DNA of 64,000 nucleotides. Origin: Peteryoungia algae. GTDB lineage: Bacteria > Pseudomonadota > Alphaproteobacteria > Rhizobiales > Rhizobiaceae. Positions 1 to 8,731 of the stretch are shown one piece after another; within the stretch, counting starts at the first letter, position 1, and the number at the start of each line of letters is the position of its first letter. The stretch is from contig NZ_CP128477.1 in NCBI RefSeq assembly GCF_030369675.1, positions 1,860,001 through 1,924,000 of the forward strand, given 5' to 3'. The translations under genes and the position numbers were made by a program. The notes beneath the pieces are model-generated. The model had not been told where the DNA came from, did no database searches, and was given only the letters and a program-made list of their open reading frames with translations.

Positions 1-246
1 GACAGCGCCCACAATCTCGGCGCCTTTGTCGCACAGTTCCGGATCGCCGGCGGCACGAGCCACACCCCCGCCTATCAGCCGGCAGCCCCCGCTCCGCGCG
101 CCGCAGCACCACGCCCGGCCGCAGCACCCGCACAGGCCCGTCCGGTCGCTTCTCCGGCACGCAAGATGGTCGGCAGCCTGGCCAAGGCCTTCGGCGGCGG
201 CAGTTCCGCTGTAGCGACCTCGCAGGACAATTGGGAAGAATTCTGA
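1..246 (+). CDS. Methyl-accepting chemotaxis protein, C-terminal fragment
   Basis: The last 81 codons of a gene that begins before the window. What remains is a Pro/Ala-rich, low-complexity linker ending in the residues QDNWEEF. A C-terminal NWExF-type pentapeptide is the docking site for the CheR methyltransferase (and CheB) on high-abundance chemoreceptors, so I call this the tail of an MCP. Support comes from the complete MCP at 50948-52909, which has the same kind of Pro/Ala linker and the same last seven residues. The signalling domain itself is outside the window, so ligand and topology are unknown. A hairpin terminator follows at 271-300. Confidence 0.75.
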   Translation, partial: DSAHNLGAFVAQFRIAGGTSHTPAYQPAAPAPRAAAPRPAAAPAQARPVASPARKMVGSLAKAFGGGSSAVATSQDNWEEF

Positions 247-270
247 GCCCAGCCTTGGAAACAAAGACAA

Positions 271-300
271 GCCGTCGCGAGCGATCGCGGCGGCTTTTTC
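271..300 (+). terminator. Intrinsic terminator after the MCP gene
   Basis: A 10-bp GC-rich stem (one G-T pair) with a GCGA loop is followed by a run of five T. It lies 24 bases after the MCP stop codon and faces the convergent 6S RNA/zapA transcripts. Confidence 0.6.
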
Positions 301-347
301 GTTTCGTCTCGAAGAAGAAGGGTGCGATCCACGGCAACCGATGGAGG

Positions 348-484
348 TTTACGATCCTGGGTGCCTACAAACGTAGGTGGGCGCCGTATGTCCGAGCCCA
401 CGGGCCCGGCCAGGGACAGCTCCCTTTGGATCGAGTATGGCCCCAGGGATTGTGGTTCCTGTCGTGAGGCGCAGATCGCTTGTC
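348..484 (-). ncRNA. ssrS: Probable 6S RNA
   Basis: There is no open reading frame here, but the minus strand carries the hallmarks of a 6S RNA. Paired outer ends (CGATC near 480 with GATCG near 352) form a closing stem; a central segment contains the CCCTGGGG and CTGTCCCTGG motifs typical of the open bubble; and a CCTAC-GTTT-GTAGG hairpin sits near the 3' end, as in rhizobial 6S RNAs. The location directly downstream of zapA on the same strand is the conserved alphaproteobacterial position. A CTATAT box at about 485-491 (minus strand) could be its -10 element. 6S RNA binds sigma-70 RNA polymerase in stationary phase. Ends are approximate; a covariance-model search was not possible. Confidence 0.72.
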
Positions 485-534
485 AGATATAGGTGCTTCG
501 CACGCACTGCGCCAGTGGGCTTGGCAAATAGTCC

Positions 535-921
535 TCAGGCCTGCGGCTGGGGTGCGGGCCGCTGGGTGAGCTTGCGTGTGATGCCATTCAGCCGGTCCGC
601 GAGATCGACAATCGCATGGGCCACGGCTTCCTCCCGGTCATGGACACCTGATAGCACTGTGTCTCGCCCTTCGCGCAGATTTGCGAGCTCCGCCTCGGCG
701 GCGGCCAGGCGTCGAGTGATCTCGGCCATTTCGTCCATGACCATGATTCCGGCCATCACGGTAATCCTGAGATCGCCGATTTCGCCGAACTGTCCCTTCA
801 GGTGACCGACGTAACGGTCGAACTGACCCGCAAGCTCGGTCAGATGGTCTTCCTGACCTTCCTCGCACGCCATGCGATAGGCTTTTCCGTCAATCGTGAC
901 TGAGACCTGCGCCATCGGCAT
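535..921 (-). CDS. zapA: Cell division protein ZapA
   Basis: A 128-residue ZapA-family protein: it starts MPMAQVSVTIDGKAYRMACE, the characteristic N-terminal beta strand pair, followed by long helices rich in Glu/Arg/Leu that form the coiled coil. ZapA binds FtsZ and promotes bundling of protofilaments in the Z ring. A second in-frame ATG two codons later (915) is an equally good start. It is preceded by a DUF4164 gene on the same strand, 64 bases upstream, and followed by the putative 6S RNA, the usual rhizobial arrangement. Confidence 0.88.
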   Translation of the reverse strand: MPMAQVSVTIDGKAYRMACEEGQEDHLTELAGQFDRYVGHLKGQFGEIGDLRITVMAGIMVMDEMAEITRRLAAAEAELANLREGRDTVLSGVHDREEAVAHAIVDLADRLNGITRKLTQRPAPQPQA

Positions 922-985
922 TCCAACTCTTTTCTACGCGTGGCGCCGCAGCGCCCTAAGCAAACAGGGGCCATCCGGCCCGCGA

Positions 986-1258
986 TCAGCGGTCGAGCAC
1001 CGCCCGGATCGTCTCCATGGCCGTGACCAGGCGACGCGACACCTCGCGATTGACCTCTTCGAGCCTGTTGGCCCGAAATTCCGACTGGTCGAGTTCTTGG
1101 GCGAGCCGCGAGCGATCAGCATGCACCCGCCGGACCTCGCCGTCGATCTCCGTACTCTCGCGTTCCGCCTCGAAGCGCATGTCGACGGCGTTCTCCAACC
1201 CGGCGACAGCCTGGCGAAGCGCCGTGAGCGCGGCATCCACCGAATTTTCCGCCGGCAT
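986..1258 (-). CDS. DUF4164 family coiled-coil protein
   Basis: A 90-residue, highly charged protein with heptad-like Leu/Ala spacing throughout, predicted to be almost entirely one coiled coil. It matches the DUF4164 family, which in Rhizobiales sits upstream of zapA. An AGGGG ribosome-binding sequence precedes the ATG. Function is not established; its conserved pairing with zapA suggests a role linked to the divisome or simple co-transcription. No signal peptide or membrane segment is visible. Confidence 0.75.
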   Translation of the reverse strand: MPAENSVDAALTALRQAVAGLENAVDMRFEAERESTEIDGEVRRVHADRSRLAQELDQSEFRANRLEEVNREVSRRLVTAMETIRAVLDR

Positions 1259-1600
1259 GATTTTGCCCCTGCTTCACTGACGTCTGTTCGCTACACGAAT
1301 CGTCGTAGCTGTCGCGATGATCTGAGCCGGGACAGTAAGCCCCGGCCTTGCCGCGCGTCAATAAAGTGCAAGTCATCAGGAGAAGCCAATTCTGTGGAAG
1401 ACTGACACAAATTGCCGCCCGGAAACTCATGGCGCATTTTCGCACAAGAATGAGGCACAGCGATGATTTCTTGGCTCCGGAAACGCCAGAAGCCGGGCCA
1501 TTTGTTGACTTGCGCGATGCACCTGCTAAGGATCAGCCCCGTTCAGGCGGCCCACCCCGGCGGGCCGCGTCTCGAAGCCCCCGGAACAAGCGGAAAAGCC
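1259..1600. promoter_or_regulatory. Divergent intergenic region, DUF4164 / tkt
   Basis: 342 bases without a convincing gene. It must hold the promoters of the divergent DUF4164-zapA and tkt units. A weak plus-strand candidate is TTGACT at 1505-1510 with TAAGGA at 1527-1532 (16-base spacer). The tkt frame stays open upstream to 1463, but that extension has Pro/Gly-rich composition unlike transketolase and no good ribosome-binding site, so I treat it as non-coding. Confidence 0.4.
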
Positions 1601-3583
1601 ATGATTTCTCCCGAAAAACATCAGCGGATGGCGAATGCGATCCGTTTCCTCGCCATGGATGCAGTGGAAAAGGCCAATTCCGGCCATCCAGGCATGCCCA
1701 TGGGCTGCGCCGATGTCGCGACTGTTCTCTTCACCCGCTATCTGAGCTTCGACCCCAAGAACCCGCTCTGGCCCGACCGCGACCGTTTCGTCCTGTCGGC
1801 AGGCCATGGCTCGATGCTGATCTACTCGCTCCTCTATCTCACGGGCTATGAGGACATGACGATCGAGGACATCAAGTCCTTCCGTCAGCTCGGCGCCAAG
1901 ACCGCCGGCCATCCCGAATACGGTCACGCATCGGGCATTGAGACGACCACCGGTCCGCTTGGCCAGGGCATTGCCACGGCCGTCGGCATGGCGCTGGCCG
2001 AAAAGAAGCTCGAAGACGAGTTCGGCTCCGACCTGCAGAACCACTATACCTACGCGCTCGCCGGTGACGGCTGCCTCATGGAAGGCATCAGCCAGGAAGC
2101 GATCACGCTCGCCGGCCACCTGAAGCTCAACAAGCTTATCGTCTTCTGGGACGACAATGGCATTTCGATCGACGGCGCAATCTCTCTCGCCGACTCGACC
2201 GACCAGCATGCCCGTTTCCGCGCCGCCAACTGGAACACGATTGCCATCGACGGCCATGATCCGGAAGCGATCGCCGCGGCCATCGAGACCGCCAAGAAGT
2301 CGGACAAGCCGACCATGATCGCCGCCAAGACCGTCATCGGCTTCGGCGCGCCGAACAAGGCCGGCACCCACAAGGTTCACGGTTCGCCGCTCGGCGCCGA
2401 CGAAATTGCCGCCACCCGCAAAGCGCTCGGCTGGGAAGAGGAAGCCTTCTCCATCCCGGCGGACGTGCTCGACGCCTGGCGCCTCGCCGGCCTGCGCTCG
2501 ACCAAGACCCGCAAGGACTGGGAAGCACGCCTCGCTGAGGCCGATGCCGAAAAGCGCGCCGAATTCAACCGCCGCTTTGCCGGTGAACTGCCGGGCACGC
2601 TGGCCGGTGCCGTCGACGCTTACAAGAGGAAGCTCGCCGAAACCAAGCCGACCGTTGCGACCCGCAAGGCTTCGGAAGACGCGCTGGAAGTCATCAACGG
2701 TGTGGTCACCGAGACGCTCGGCGGCTCGGCCGACCTGACCGGCTCGAACAACACCAAGACCAGCCAGACCAAGTCGATCACCCCGACCGATTTCTCCGGC
2801 CGCTACATTCACTACGGCATCCGCGAGCACGGCATGGCAGCTGCCATGAACGGTATTGCGCTGCATGGCGGCCTGATCCCCTATTCAGGCGGCTTCCTGA
2901 TCTTCTCGGACTATTGCCGTCCGTCGATCCGCCTCGCTGCCCTGATGGGCATCCGCGTCATCCACGTCCTGACCCATGATTCCATCGGTCTCGGCGAGGA
3001 CGGCCCGACCCACCAGCCGGTCGAGCACATGGCCGCCCTGCGCGCCATCCCGAACCTCATGATGTTCCGTCCGGCGGATGCCACGGAAACAGTGGAATGC
3101 TGGCAGGTCGCGCTGGAAACCAAGGATCGCCCCTCGGGTCTTGCGCTTACGCGCCAGAACCTGATCCCGGCCCGCACAGAATATGAAGAACGCAACCTCT
3201 GCGCCCAGGGCGCATACGAGCTGATCTCGGCCAGCGACGCCCAGGTTTCGATCTTCGCCTCGGGTTCGGAAGTGGAAATCGCGATCAAGGCCCAGCAGCA
3301 GCTGGAAGCCAAGGGCATTTCGGCCCGCGTCGTTTCCGTCCCCTGCTTCGAACTCTTCTTCGAACAGGATGCCGCCTACCAGGAAGCGATCATCGGCAAT
3401 GCGCCGGTCAAGATCGCCGTCGAAGCCGGCATCCGCCAGGGCTGGGACGCGATCATCGGCTCCACCGGCACCTTCATCGGCATGAAGTCCTTCGGCGCCT
3501 CGGGGCCGGCCAAGGAACTCTACAAGCACTTCGGCATCACGGCGGACGCCGTCGTTGCAGCCGCCGAAGCCAAGCTTGCCTGA
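1601..3583 (+). CDS. tkt: Transketolase
   Basis: A 660-residue thiamine-diphosphate enzyme that moves two-carbon ketol units between sugar phosphates in the pentose phosphate pathway. Seen directly: the N-terminal GHPGMPMG loop, the ThDP/Mg motif GDG followed about 30 residues later by DDN, the pyrimidine-domain [13 protein letters not shown] segment and the [16 protein letters not shown] segment with the catalytic histidine. Length is normal for the family. I chose the ATG at 1601 (MISPEKHQ) because homologues begin here; upstream in-frame codons are ignored. It lies 74 bases before gap, consistent with a shared transcript. Confidence 0.96.
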   Translation: MISPEKHQRMANAIRFLAMDAVEKANSGHPGMPMGCADVATVLFTRYLSFDPKNPLWPDRDRFVLSAGHGSMLIYSLLYLTGYEDMTIEDIKSFRQLGAKTAGHPEYGHASGIETTTGPLGQGIATAVGMALAEKKLEDEFGSDLQNHYTYALAGDGCLMEGISQEAITLAGHLKLNKLIVFWDDNGISIDGAISLADSTDQHARFRAANWNTIAIDGHDPEAIAAAIETAKKSDKPTMIAAKTVIGFGAPNKAGTHKVHGSPLGADEIAATRKALGWEEEAFSIPADVLDAWRLAGLRSTKTRKDWEARLAEADAEKRAEFNRRFAGELPGTLAGAVDAYKRKLAETKPTVATRKASEDALEVINGVVTETLGGSADLTGSNNTKTSQTKSITPTDFSGRYIHYGIREHGMAAAMNGIALHGGLIPYSGGFLIFSDYCRPSIRLAALMGIRVIHVLTHDSIGLGEDGPTHQPVEHMAALRAIPNLMMFRPADATETVECWQVALETKDRPSGLALTRQNLIPARTEYEERNLCAQGAYELISASDAQVSIFASGSEVEIAIKAQQQLEAKGISARVVSVPCFELFFEQDAAYQEAIIGNAPVKIAVEAGIRQGWDAIIGSTGTFIGMKSFGASGPAKELYKHFGITADAVVAAAEAKLA

Positions 3584-3657
3584 CACCATCCCGCCAGGGC
3601 GCTCCTGAGGCGCCCTGACATTGCCCAAGAGCTCAATATTCAATCGGGAGTGCACCC

Positions 3658-4668
3658 ATGACTGTGAAAGTTGCCATTAACGGCTTCGGCCGTATCGGAC
3701 GTAACGTTCTCCGCGCCATCGTCGAATCCGGCCGCACCGACATCGAAGTCGTTGCGATCAACGATCTCGGCCCGGTCGAGACCAACGCGCATCTGCTGCG
3801 TTACGACTCGATCCACGGCAAGTTTCCGGCCACGGTCAAGGTCGAAGGCGACACGATCATCGTCGGCGGCGGCAAGCCGATCAAGGTCACCGCGATCAAG
3901 GATCCGGCCACGCTTCCGCACAAGGAACTCGGCGTCGACATCGCCATGGAATGCACCGGCATCTTCACCTCGCGTGACAAGGCAGCTCTGCATCTTCAGG
4001 CAGGCGCCAAGCGCGTCATCGTCTCGGCACCGGCCGACGGCGCCGACCTGACCGTCGTCTTCGGCGTCAATGACAAGCATCTGACCAAGGACCACCTGGT
4101 CATCTCCAATGCATCCTGCACGACGAACTGCCTGGTTCCTGTCGTCAAGACGCTGGACGACGCCGTCGGCATCGACCACGGCTTCATGACCACGATCCAT
4201 TCCTACACGGGTGACCAGCCGACGCTCGACACCATGCACAAGGATCTCTATCGCGCCCGCGCGGCAGCCCTGTCCATGATCCCAACCTCGACGGGTGCCG
4301 CCAAGGCTGTTGGCCTGGTCCTGCCCCACCTCAAGGGCAAGCTCGACGGCACCTCGATCCGCGTTCCGACGCCCAATGTTTCGGTCGTCGATTTCAAGTT
4401 TGTCGCCAAGCGGAACACCACGGTTCAGGAAATCAACGATGCCATCATCGCTGCCTCGGACGGCGCACTGAAGGGCATCCTGGGCTACACCGACGAGCCG
4501 CTGGTTTCCCGCGACTTCAACCATGACAGCCACTCGTCGATCTTCGCTCTCGATCAGACCAAGGTGCTCGAAGGCAACTTCGTTCGTATCCTGACCTGGT
4601 ACGACAACGAGTGGGGCTTCTCCAACCGCATGTCGGACACCGCGGTGGCACTGGCCAAGCACATCTGA
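3658..4668 (+). CDS. gap: Glyceraldehyde-3-phosphate dehydrogenase, type I
   Basis: A 336-residue NAD-dependent GAPDH. It opens with the Rossmann motif [10 protein letters not shown], carries the catalytic [10 protein letters not shown] signature with Cys154, and ends with the conserved [12 protein letters not shown] segment. Asp36 in the VAIND motif indicates NAD rather than NADP preference. The enzyme interconverts glyceraldehyde 3-phosphate and 1,3-bisphosphoglycerate in glycolysis/gluconeogenesis. It sits between tkt and, after two transporter genes, pgk. A strong terminator follows at 4694-4725, so the downstream transporter is probably a separate unit. Confidence 0.97.
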   Translation: MTVKVAINGFGRIGRNVLRAIVESGRTDIEVVAINDLGPVETNAHLLRYDSIHGKFPATVKVEGDTIIVGGGKPIKVTAIKDPATLPHKELGVDIAMECTGIFTSRDKAALHLQAGAKRVIVSAPADGADLTVVFGVNDKHLTKDHLVISNASCTTNCLVPVVKTLDDAVGIDHGFMTTIHSYTGDQPTLDTMHKDLYRARAAALSMIPTSTGAAKAVGLVLPHLKGKLDGTSIRVPTPNVSVVDFKFVAKRNTTVQEINDAIIAASDGALKGILGYTDEPLVSRDFNHDSHSSIFALDQTKVLEGNFVRILTWYDNEWGFSNRMSDTAVALAKHI

Positions 4669-4693
4669 TAAGACACGGACGTCGTCTCGCATG

Positions 4694-4725
4694 AAGGCGG
4701 GCCAGTATTGGCCCGCCTTTTTTCG
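4694..4725 (+). terminator. Intrinsic terminator after gap
   Basis: A stem of AAGGCGGGCC paired with GGCCCGCCTT around an AGTATT-type loop, followed by a T-rich run. It lies about 25 bases after the gap stop codon. Confidence 0.82.
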
Positions 4726-4756
4726 TTTTTGGGGATCGCCGCGATCGCGAAATAAT

Positions 4757-4775
4757 TTGTTCCGATCGGGAACAA
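4757..4775. promoter_or_regulatory. 19-bp inverted repeat upstream of the BCCT gene
   Basis: TTGTTCC and GGAACAA arms (7 bp each) flank the 5-base centre GATCG. It lies about 140 bases before the BCCT start, in the promoter region after the gap terminator, and could be an operator for an osmotic- or substrate-responsive repressor. There is no T-run, so it is not a terminator. The binding protein is unknown. Confidence 0.4.
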
Positions 4776-4915
4776 TTGGACCGCTCGCAAGTTGCCTCTC
4801 CAAATTGTGGCGCAAATGCGGCTTTTTTCGACAGGCCCGCGCTACCCATCTGGTGCATCACTGCGCCACCTCGGGGCCTGATTGCCCCGTCTCATATCGA
4901 AAGGATACCAGAACA

Positions 4916-6601
4916 TTGGCTCTCACACCGACCGAGTCCCCTACAGCCGTCGCCGAAGACGCGATACCGGCAGCCGTCGCCGAAGACGCGATACCGGCGC
5001 CCGAAGGGCGGACCGAGATCATCGACACGACCTATGAGATCGGTCAGGACAACATCAATTTTCGCCGCCGCTTCGTTTTCGAACTCGATATTCACAATAT
5101 TGTCTTCAGCGTGTCGGCAATCGCAATCGTGCTCTTCACCTTCCTGACGCTGGCATTTCAGACCACGCTGGAGCCCGTTTTCACCGGCGTGCGCGCCTTC
5201 CTGACAGGCAATCTCGACTGGTTCTTCCTGCTCACCGGCAACATCCTGGTGCTCGTCTGCATCGGTCTGATCCTGTCCCCGCTCGGGCGGATCCGTCTCG
5301 GCGGCCCGGATGCGCGTCCGGACTACAGCAGCCTCTCCTGGTTCTCGATGCTGTTTGCCGCCGGCATGGGCATCGGCCTGATGTTCTACGGCGTGTCGGA
5401 GCCCATGGGCCACTTCACGGCGGCCCTCGGCGGCCCCGTCTTCGAAGATGGCCTGCGCACGGACTGGGCACCGCTCGGCGGCGCAGCCGGCGATCCGGAA
5501 GCCGCACGTCGTCTCGCCATGGCTGCCACCATCTTCCATTGGGGCCTGCACCCCTGGGCGATCTATGCCGTGGTCGCGCTTGCGCTGGCACTCTTCTCCT
5601 TCAACAAGGGACTGCCACTCACCCTGCGTTCGATCTTCTATCCGATCTTCGGCGAACGGGTCTGGGGCTGGCCGGGCCATGTCATCGACATCCTCGCGGT
5701 CTTCGCGACCATCTTCGGCCTGTCCACCTCGCTCGGCATCGGTGCCCAGCAAGCGAGCGCCGGCCTTGAATTCCTCTTCGGCATTCCGGCCACGCAAACC
5801 ACGATGATCCTGCTCGTACTGGCGATCACGGGCATCGCCATCGCCTCTGTGGTGGCGGGCGTCGACAAGGGCGTGAAGCTGCTCTCGGAAGTCAATCTCG
5901 GCCTCGCGGCTTTGCTGCTTGTCTTCATTGTTGCCGTCGGCCCAACCATGCAGATCGCCAAGGGCTTTTTCTTGAACCTGTCCGCCTACGCGACCTACCT
6001 GCCGGCGCTCTCCAACCCGTTCGGCCGCGAAGACACCAACTTCGCTCAGGGCTGGACGGCCTTCTACTGGGCCTGGTGGATCAGCTGGTCGCCCTTTGTC
6101 GGCATGTTCATCGCCCGCGTCAGCCGTGGCCGAACGGTTCGTGGCCTTCTGACGGCTGTCCTGCTTGTGCCTTCGCTTGTCTCCGTCCTCTGGATGACGG
6201 CACTCGGCGGCACGGCGATCAGCCAGGTTGTCAATGATGGTCTGACCAGCGTCCAGGATGCGGCTCTGGAACTCCAGCTCTTCGAAATGCTGGCCCATCT
6301 GCCGATCACGTCGGTGACCTCCTTCATCGGCATCATCCTCGTCGTCGTCTTCTTCGTGACGTCGTCCGATTCGGGCTCGCTGGTGATCGACACCATCGCT
6401 GCCGGCGGCAAGGTAAACGCTCCGGTTCCGCAGCGCGTCTTCTGGGCGACCTTCGAAGGCCTCGTTGCCGTCGCACTCCTACTCGGCGGTGGCCTCGTCG
6501 CCCTCCAGGCGATGGCGGTCTCCACGGGTCTCCCCTTCGCCATCGTGCTTCTTGGCGCGAGTTATGCGCTGATCAAGGGCCTTCTCTCCGAGCCCAGATA
6601 A
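4916..6601 (+). CDS. BCCT family betaine/carnitine/choline transporter
   Basis: A 561-residue integral membrane protein with about 12 hydrophobic segments after a hydrophilic N-terminal tail of some 50 residues. The family signature is plain: FYWAWWISWSPFVGMFIARV, plus the Trp-rich WGLHPWAIYA segment of the substrate pathway. BCCT proteins import quaternary ammonium compounds (glycine betaine, choline, ectoine) with Na+ or H+, usually for osmoprotection. I place the start at a TTG (4916) preceded at the right distance by AAGGA. The N-terminal tail contains an exact 27-base tandem duplication (4946-4999). Substrate cannot be read from sequence. Confidence 0.88.
   Translation: MALTPTESPTAVAEDAIPAAVAEDAIPAPEGRTEIIDTTYEIGQDNINFRRRFVFELDIHNIVFSVSAIAIVLFTFLTLAFQTTLEPVFTGVRAFLTGNLDWFFLLTGNILVLVCIGLILSPLGRIRLGGPDARPDYSSLSWFSMLFAAGMGIGLMFYGVSEPMGHFTAALGGPVFEDGLRTDWAPLGGAAGDPEAARRLAMAATIFHWGLHPWAIYAVVALALALFSFNKGLPLTLRSIFYPIFGERVWGWPGHVIDILAVFATIFGLSTSLGIGAQQASAGLEFLFGIPATQTTMILLVLAITGIAIASVVAGVDKGVKLLSEVNLGLAALLLVFIVAVGPTMQIAKGFFLNLSAYATYLPALSNPFGREDTNFAQGWTAFYWAWWISWSPFVGMFIARVSRGRTVRGLLTAVLLVPSLVSVLWMTALGGTAISQVVNDGLTSVQDAALELQLFEMLAHLPITSVTSFIGIILVVVFFVTSSDSGSLVIDTIAAGGKVNAPVPQRVFWATFEGLVAVALLLGGGLVALQAMAVSTGLPFAIVLLGASYALIKGLLSEPR
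4946..4999 (+). repeat. 27-bp tandem duplication inside the BCCT gene
   Basis: Two head-to-tail copies, 4946-4972 and 4973-4999, differing only at the last base. They encode the nine residues AVAEDAIPA and AVAEDAIPA/P in the cytoplasmic N-terminal tail, in frame. Almost no divergence between the copies suggests recent slippage. Confidence 0.9.
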
Positions 6602-6606
6602 AGTTT

Positions 6607-6642
6607 TGTGGGGCGGATTAAAGATTTTAAATTCGCCCCACA
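6607..6642. terminator. Stem-loop after the BCCT gene
   Basis: A 9-bp perfect stem (TGTGGGGCG / CGCCCCACA) with an 18-base AT-rich loop, 5 bases after the BCCT stop codon. There is no T-run after it on the plus strand, so termination strength is uncertain; it may stabilise the 3' end. Confidence 0.45.
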
Positions 6643-6817
6643 ATCATCATGATCTTGTTCCATTTCCTTCAGGCCGTTCGGCAAGCACACCATGTCCTGT
6701 CTGAAAATCTGCCCGTCTCGGGATGAGAAACGGCGACCATCGGTTTGACACGTTGATGGCCGCGCTAGACAGTGGTGGGTGTTGCCGCTCGGCCGGCATC
6801 GGGAAAGGGGGACAGGG

Positions 6818-8647
6818 TTGAGTGAGTTCTACGCGGTCACGCTGGTTGCAACGGCCCTGGTCTTTCTGGCCGCCTTTTCGAGCCTGATCGCCTTTCGCTT
6901 CGGCGCGCCTCTCCTTCTTCTCTTCCTCACGATCGGACTTGGCGCGGGTGTCGATGGTCTGGGGATCGAATTCTCCAATTTTCCCCTCGCCTATGTCGTC
7001 GGTTCGCTTGCTCTTGCAGTCGTCCTCTTTGATTCCGGCTACGGCACGTCCCTGCAGTCCTTCCGTCTGTCGGCAGCGCCGGCGCTGACACTCGCCACAT
7101 TCGGCGTGCTGCTTACGACATTCCTTCTCGGCCTCGCCGCCCATATCCTGTTCGGCTTCAGCTATCTGGAAGGCTTTCTGCTCGGCGCCATTCTTGCTTC
7201 GACGGACGCCGCAGCCGTCTTCTTCCTGCTGCGCATCGGCGGCATCAATATCCGTGACCGCGTGCGCTCCACCCTGGAAGTCGAATCCGGCACCAACGAC
7301 CCGATGGCGATCTTTCTTGCCATAGCCCTCGTCGAACTCATCGCCAGTGGCGGTGGATCGGAGGGGCTCTCGCTCGAATTGTTCAGGCTCTTCGTCGAGC
7401 AGATGGGGATTGGCCTCATCCTCGGCCTCGCCGGTGGCGCATCGATCGCCCTGATTCTGCGCCGATTGCATATCGAGCAGGGCCTCGCCCCGATCTTCAT
7501 GCTGGCGCTCGCCCTGATGATCTTCTCGTTTACCGGAATGATCGGCGGCAGCGGCTTCCTCGCGGTCTATGTCGCGGGCATCTACGCTGGATCTCGCAAG
7601 CTGCCTGCAACGGTCGCGATCAAGCGTTTCCAGGATGGCATGACTTGGCTCGCCCAGATCATCATGTTCCTGGTGCTCGGGCTTCTCGCGACGCCGTCGC
7701 AATTTCCGGAAATCCTGTTACCGGCCGTCCTGCTTGCCCTGTTCCTCGTCTTCGTCGCACGTCCGATTGCCGTCTGGCTCTGCCTCCTGCCCTTCGACTT
7801 CACCCAGCGCGAAACCGGCTTCATCGCCTGGGTCGGTCTGCGCGGGGCCGTGTCGATCCTGCTCGGCATCGTACCGGTCGTGGGCAAGATGGAGAATGGC
7901 GAGACCTTCTTCAACACGGCGTTCATCGTGGTGATGATCTCACTCGTGCTTCAGGGCTGGACCATCAAGCCGCTCGCCAAGCGCCTCGGCCTGATCATCC
8001 CGCGGCGCATCGGCGCGATCGACAAGGTCGAGCTCGACCTTCCGGGCACGGCGAACCACGAACTGCTCGCCTACCGCGTGGTCGCGGGCAGTCCCGTGCT
8101 GCGTGGAGAGCGCATCCCGCGCTGGGCCATGCCGTCACTGGTCATTCGCGACGGCAAGTCGATGCGCTACCAGTATGCCGGACGCCTGCGTGAGAACGAC
8201 CAGGTCTATCTGTTCATCGCGCCGAGCTATTCCAAGCTGCTCGACCGCCTCTTTGCCACGGAGGCACCGGTCGCGGAGGATGACGGGGAATTCTTCGGCA
8301 CGTTCGCCATCTCGCCCTCAAGCCATGTCCGCGACATCGATGAGGCCTATGGCCCACTCTCGATCTCTGACAGCGAACGCGGCAAGACAGTCGCCGACCT
8401 GATCACGCAGCGCGTCGGCGGTCGTCCAGACTATGCCGATCGCGTCCGCCTCGGCACGATCGTGCTCATCGTTCGCGACATAGACGAACACGGTCACATC
8501 GCCTCCGTCGGCGTTTCGATGGAGCCGGTAGAGCCAGCCACGACATGGCCGATCTTCCTGAATATCCGCGAACTCGCCAATGCGCTGCGCGACCACCTGC
8601 GTCGCAAACGGGCCGCGATCAGCTCGCAGCAGACCGGCGAAAAATGA
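6818..8647 (+). CDS. Potassium/proton antiporter (CPA1, CvrA/NhaP2-like)
   Basis: A 609-residue protein with two parts. Residues 1 to about 390 contain 11-13 hydrophobic segments of the Na+/H+ exchanger family, including the conserved ILASTDAAAVFFLL ion-binding helix and the VESGTNDPMAI segment. The C-terminal ~200 residues are soluble and match the RCK_C plus CorC/HlyC-associated arrangement of CvrA/NhaP2, K+(Na+)/H+ antiporters of the inner membrane. I prefer a TTG start at 6818 because GAAAGGGGGA lies 6-7 bases upstream; a GTG at 6779 is also in frame but lacks such a site. It is followed 84 bases later by pgk. Confidence 0.85.
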   Translation: MSEFYAVTLVATALVFLAAFSSLIAFRFGAPLLLLFLTIGLGAGVDGLGIEFSNFPLAYVVGSLALAVVLFDSGYGTSLQSFRLSAAPALTLATFGVLLTTFLLGLAAHILFGFSYLEGFLLGAILASTDAAAVFFLLRIGGINIRDRVRSTLEVESGTNDPMAIFLAIALVELIASGGGSEGLSLELFRLFVEQMGIGLILGLAGGASIALILRRLHIEQGLAPIFMLALALMIFSFTGMIGGSGFLAVYVAGIYAGSRKLPATVAIKRFQDGMTWLAQIIMFLVLGLLATPSQFPEILLPAVLLALFLVFVARPIAVWLCLLPFDFTQRETGFIAWVGLRGAVSILLGIVPVVGKMENGETFFNTAFIVVMISLVLQGWTIKPLAKRLGLIIPRRIGAIDKVELDLPGTANHELLAYRVVAGSPVLRGERIPRWAMPSLVIRDGKSMRYQYAGRLRENDQVYLFIAPSYSKLLDRLFATEAPVAEDDGEFFGTFAISPSSHVRDIDEAYGPLSISDSERGKTVADLITQRVGGRPDYADRVRLGTIVLIVRDIDEHGHIASVGVSMEPVEPATTWPIFLNIRELANALRDHLRRKRAAISSQQTGEK

Positions 8648-8731
8648 GGCGGCGCGCCTTGCGCCGTCACACGAGCGGTGTAAGGTCCGGCCCGTCAGCC
8701 CAGTTCAACAGCATTCTAGACGGGTAAATCC

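Noticed and set aside
1463..1600. An N-terminal extension of transketolase from 1463
   Set aside because: The extra 46 residues do not fit the family; the ATG at 1601 gives the normal N-terminus.
1526..2866. Long open frames on the opposite strand of tkt, gap, pgk and other high-GC genes
   Set aside because: They mirror the codon-position GC bias of the real genes, have no ribosome-binding sites or recognisable domains, and their composition is Arg/Gly/Asp-rich as expected for shadow frames.
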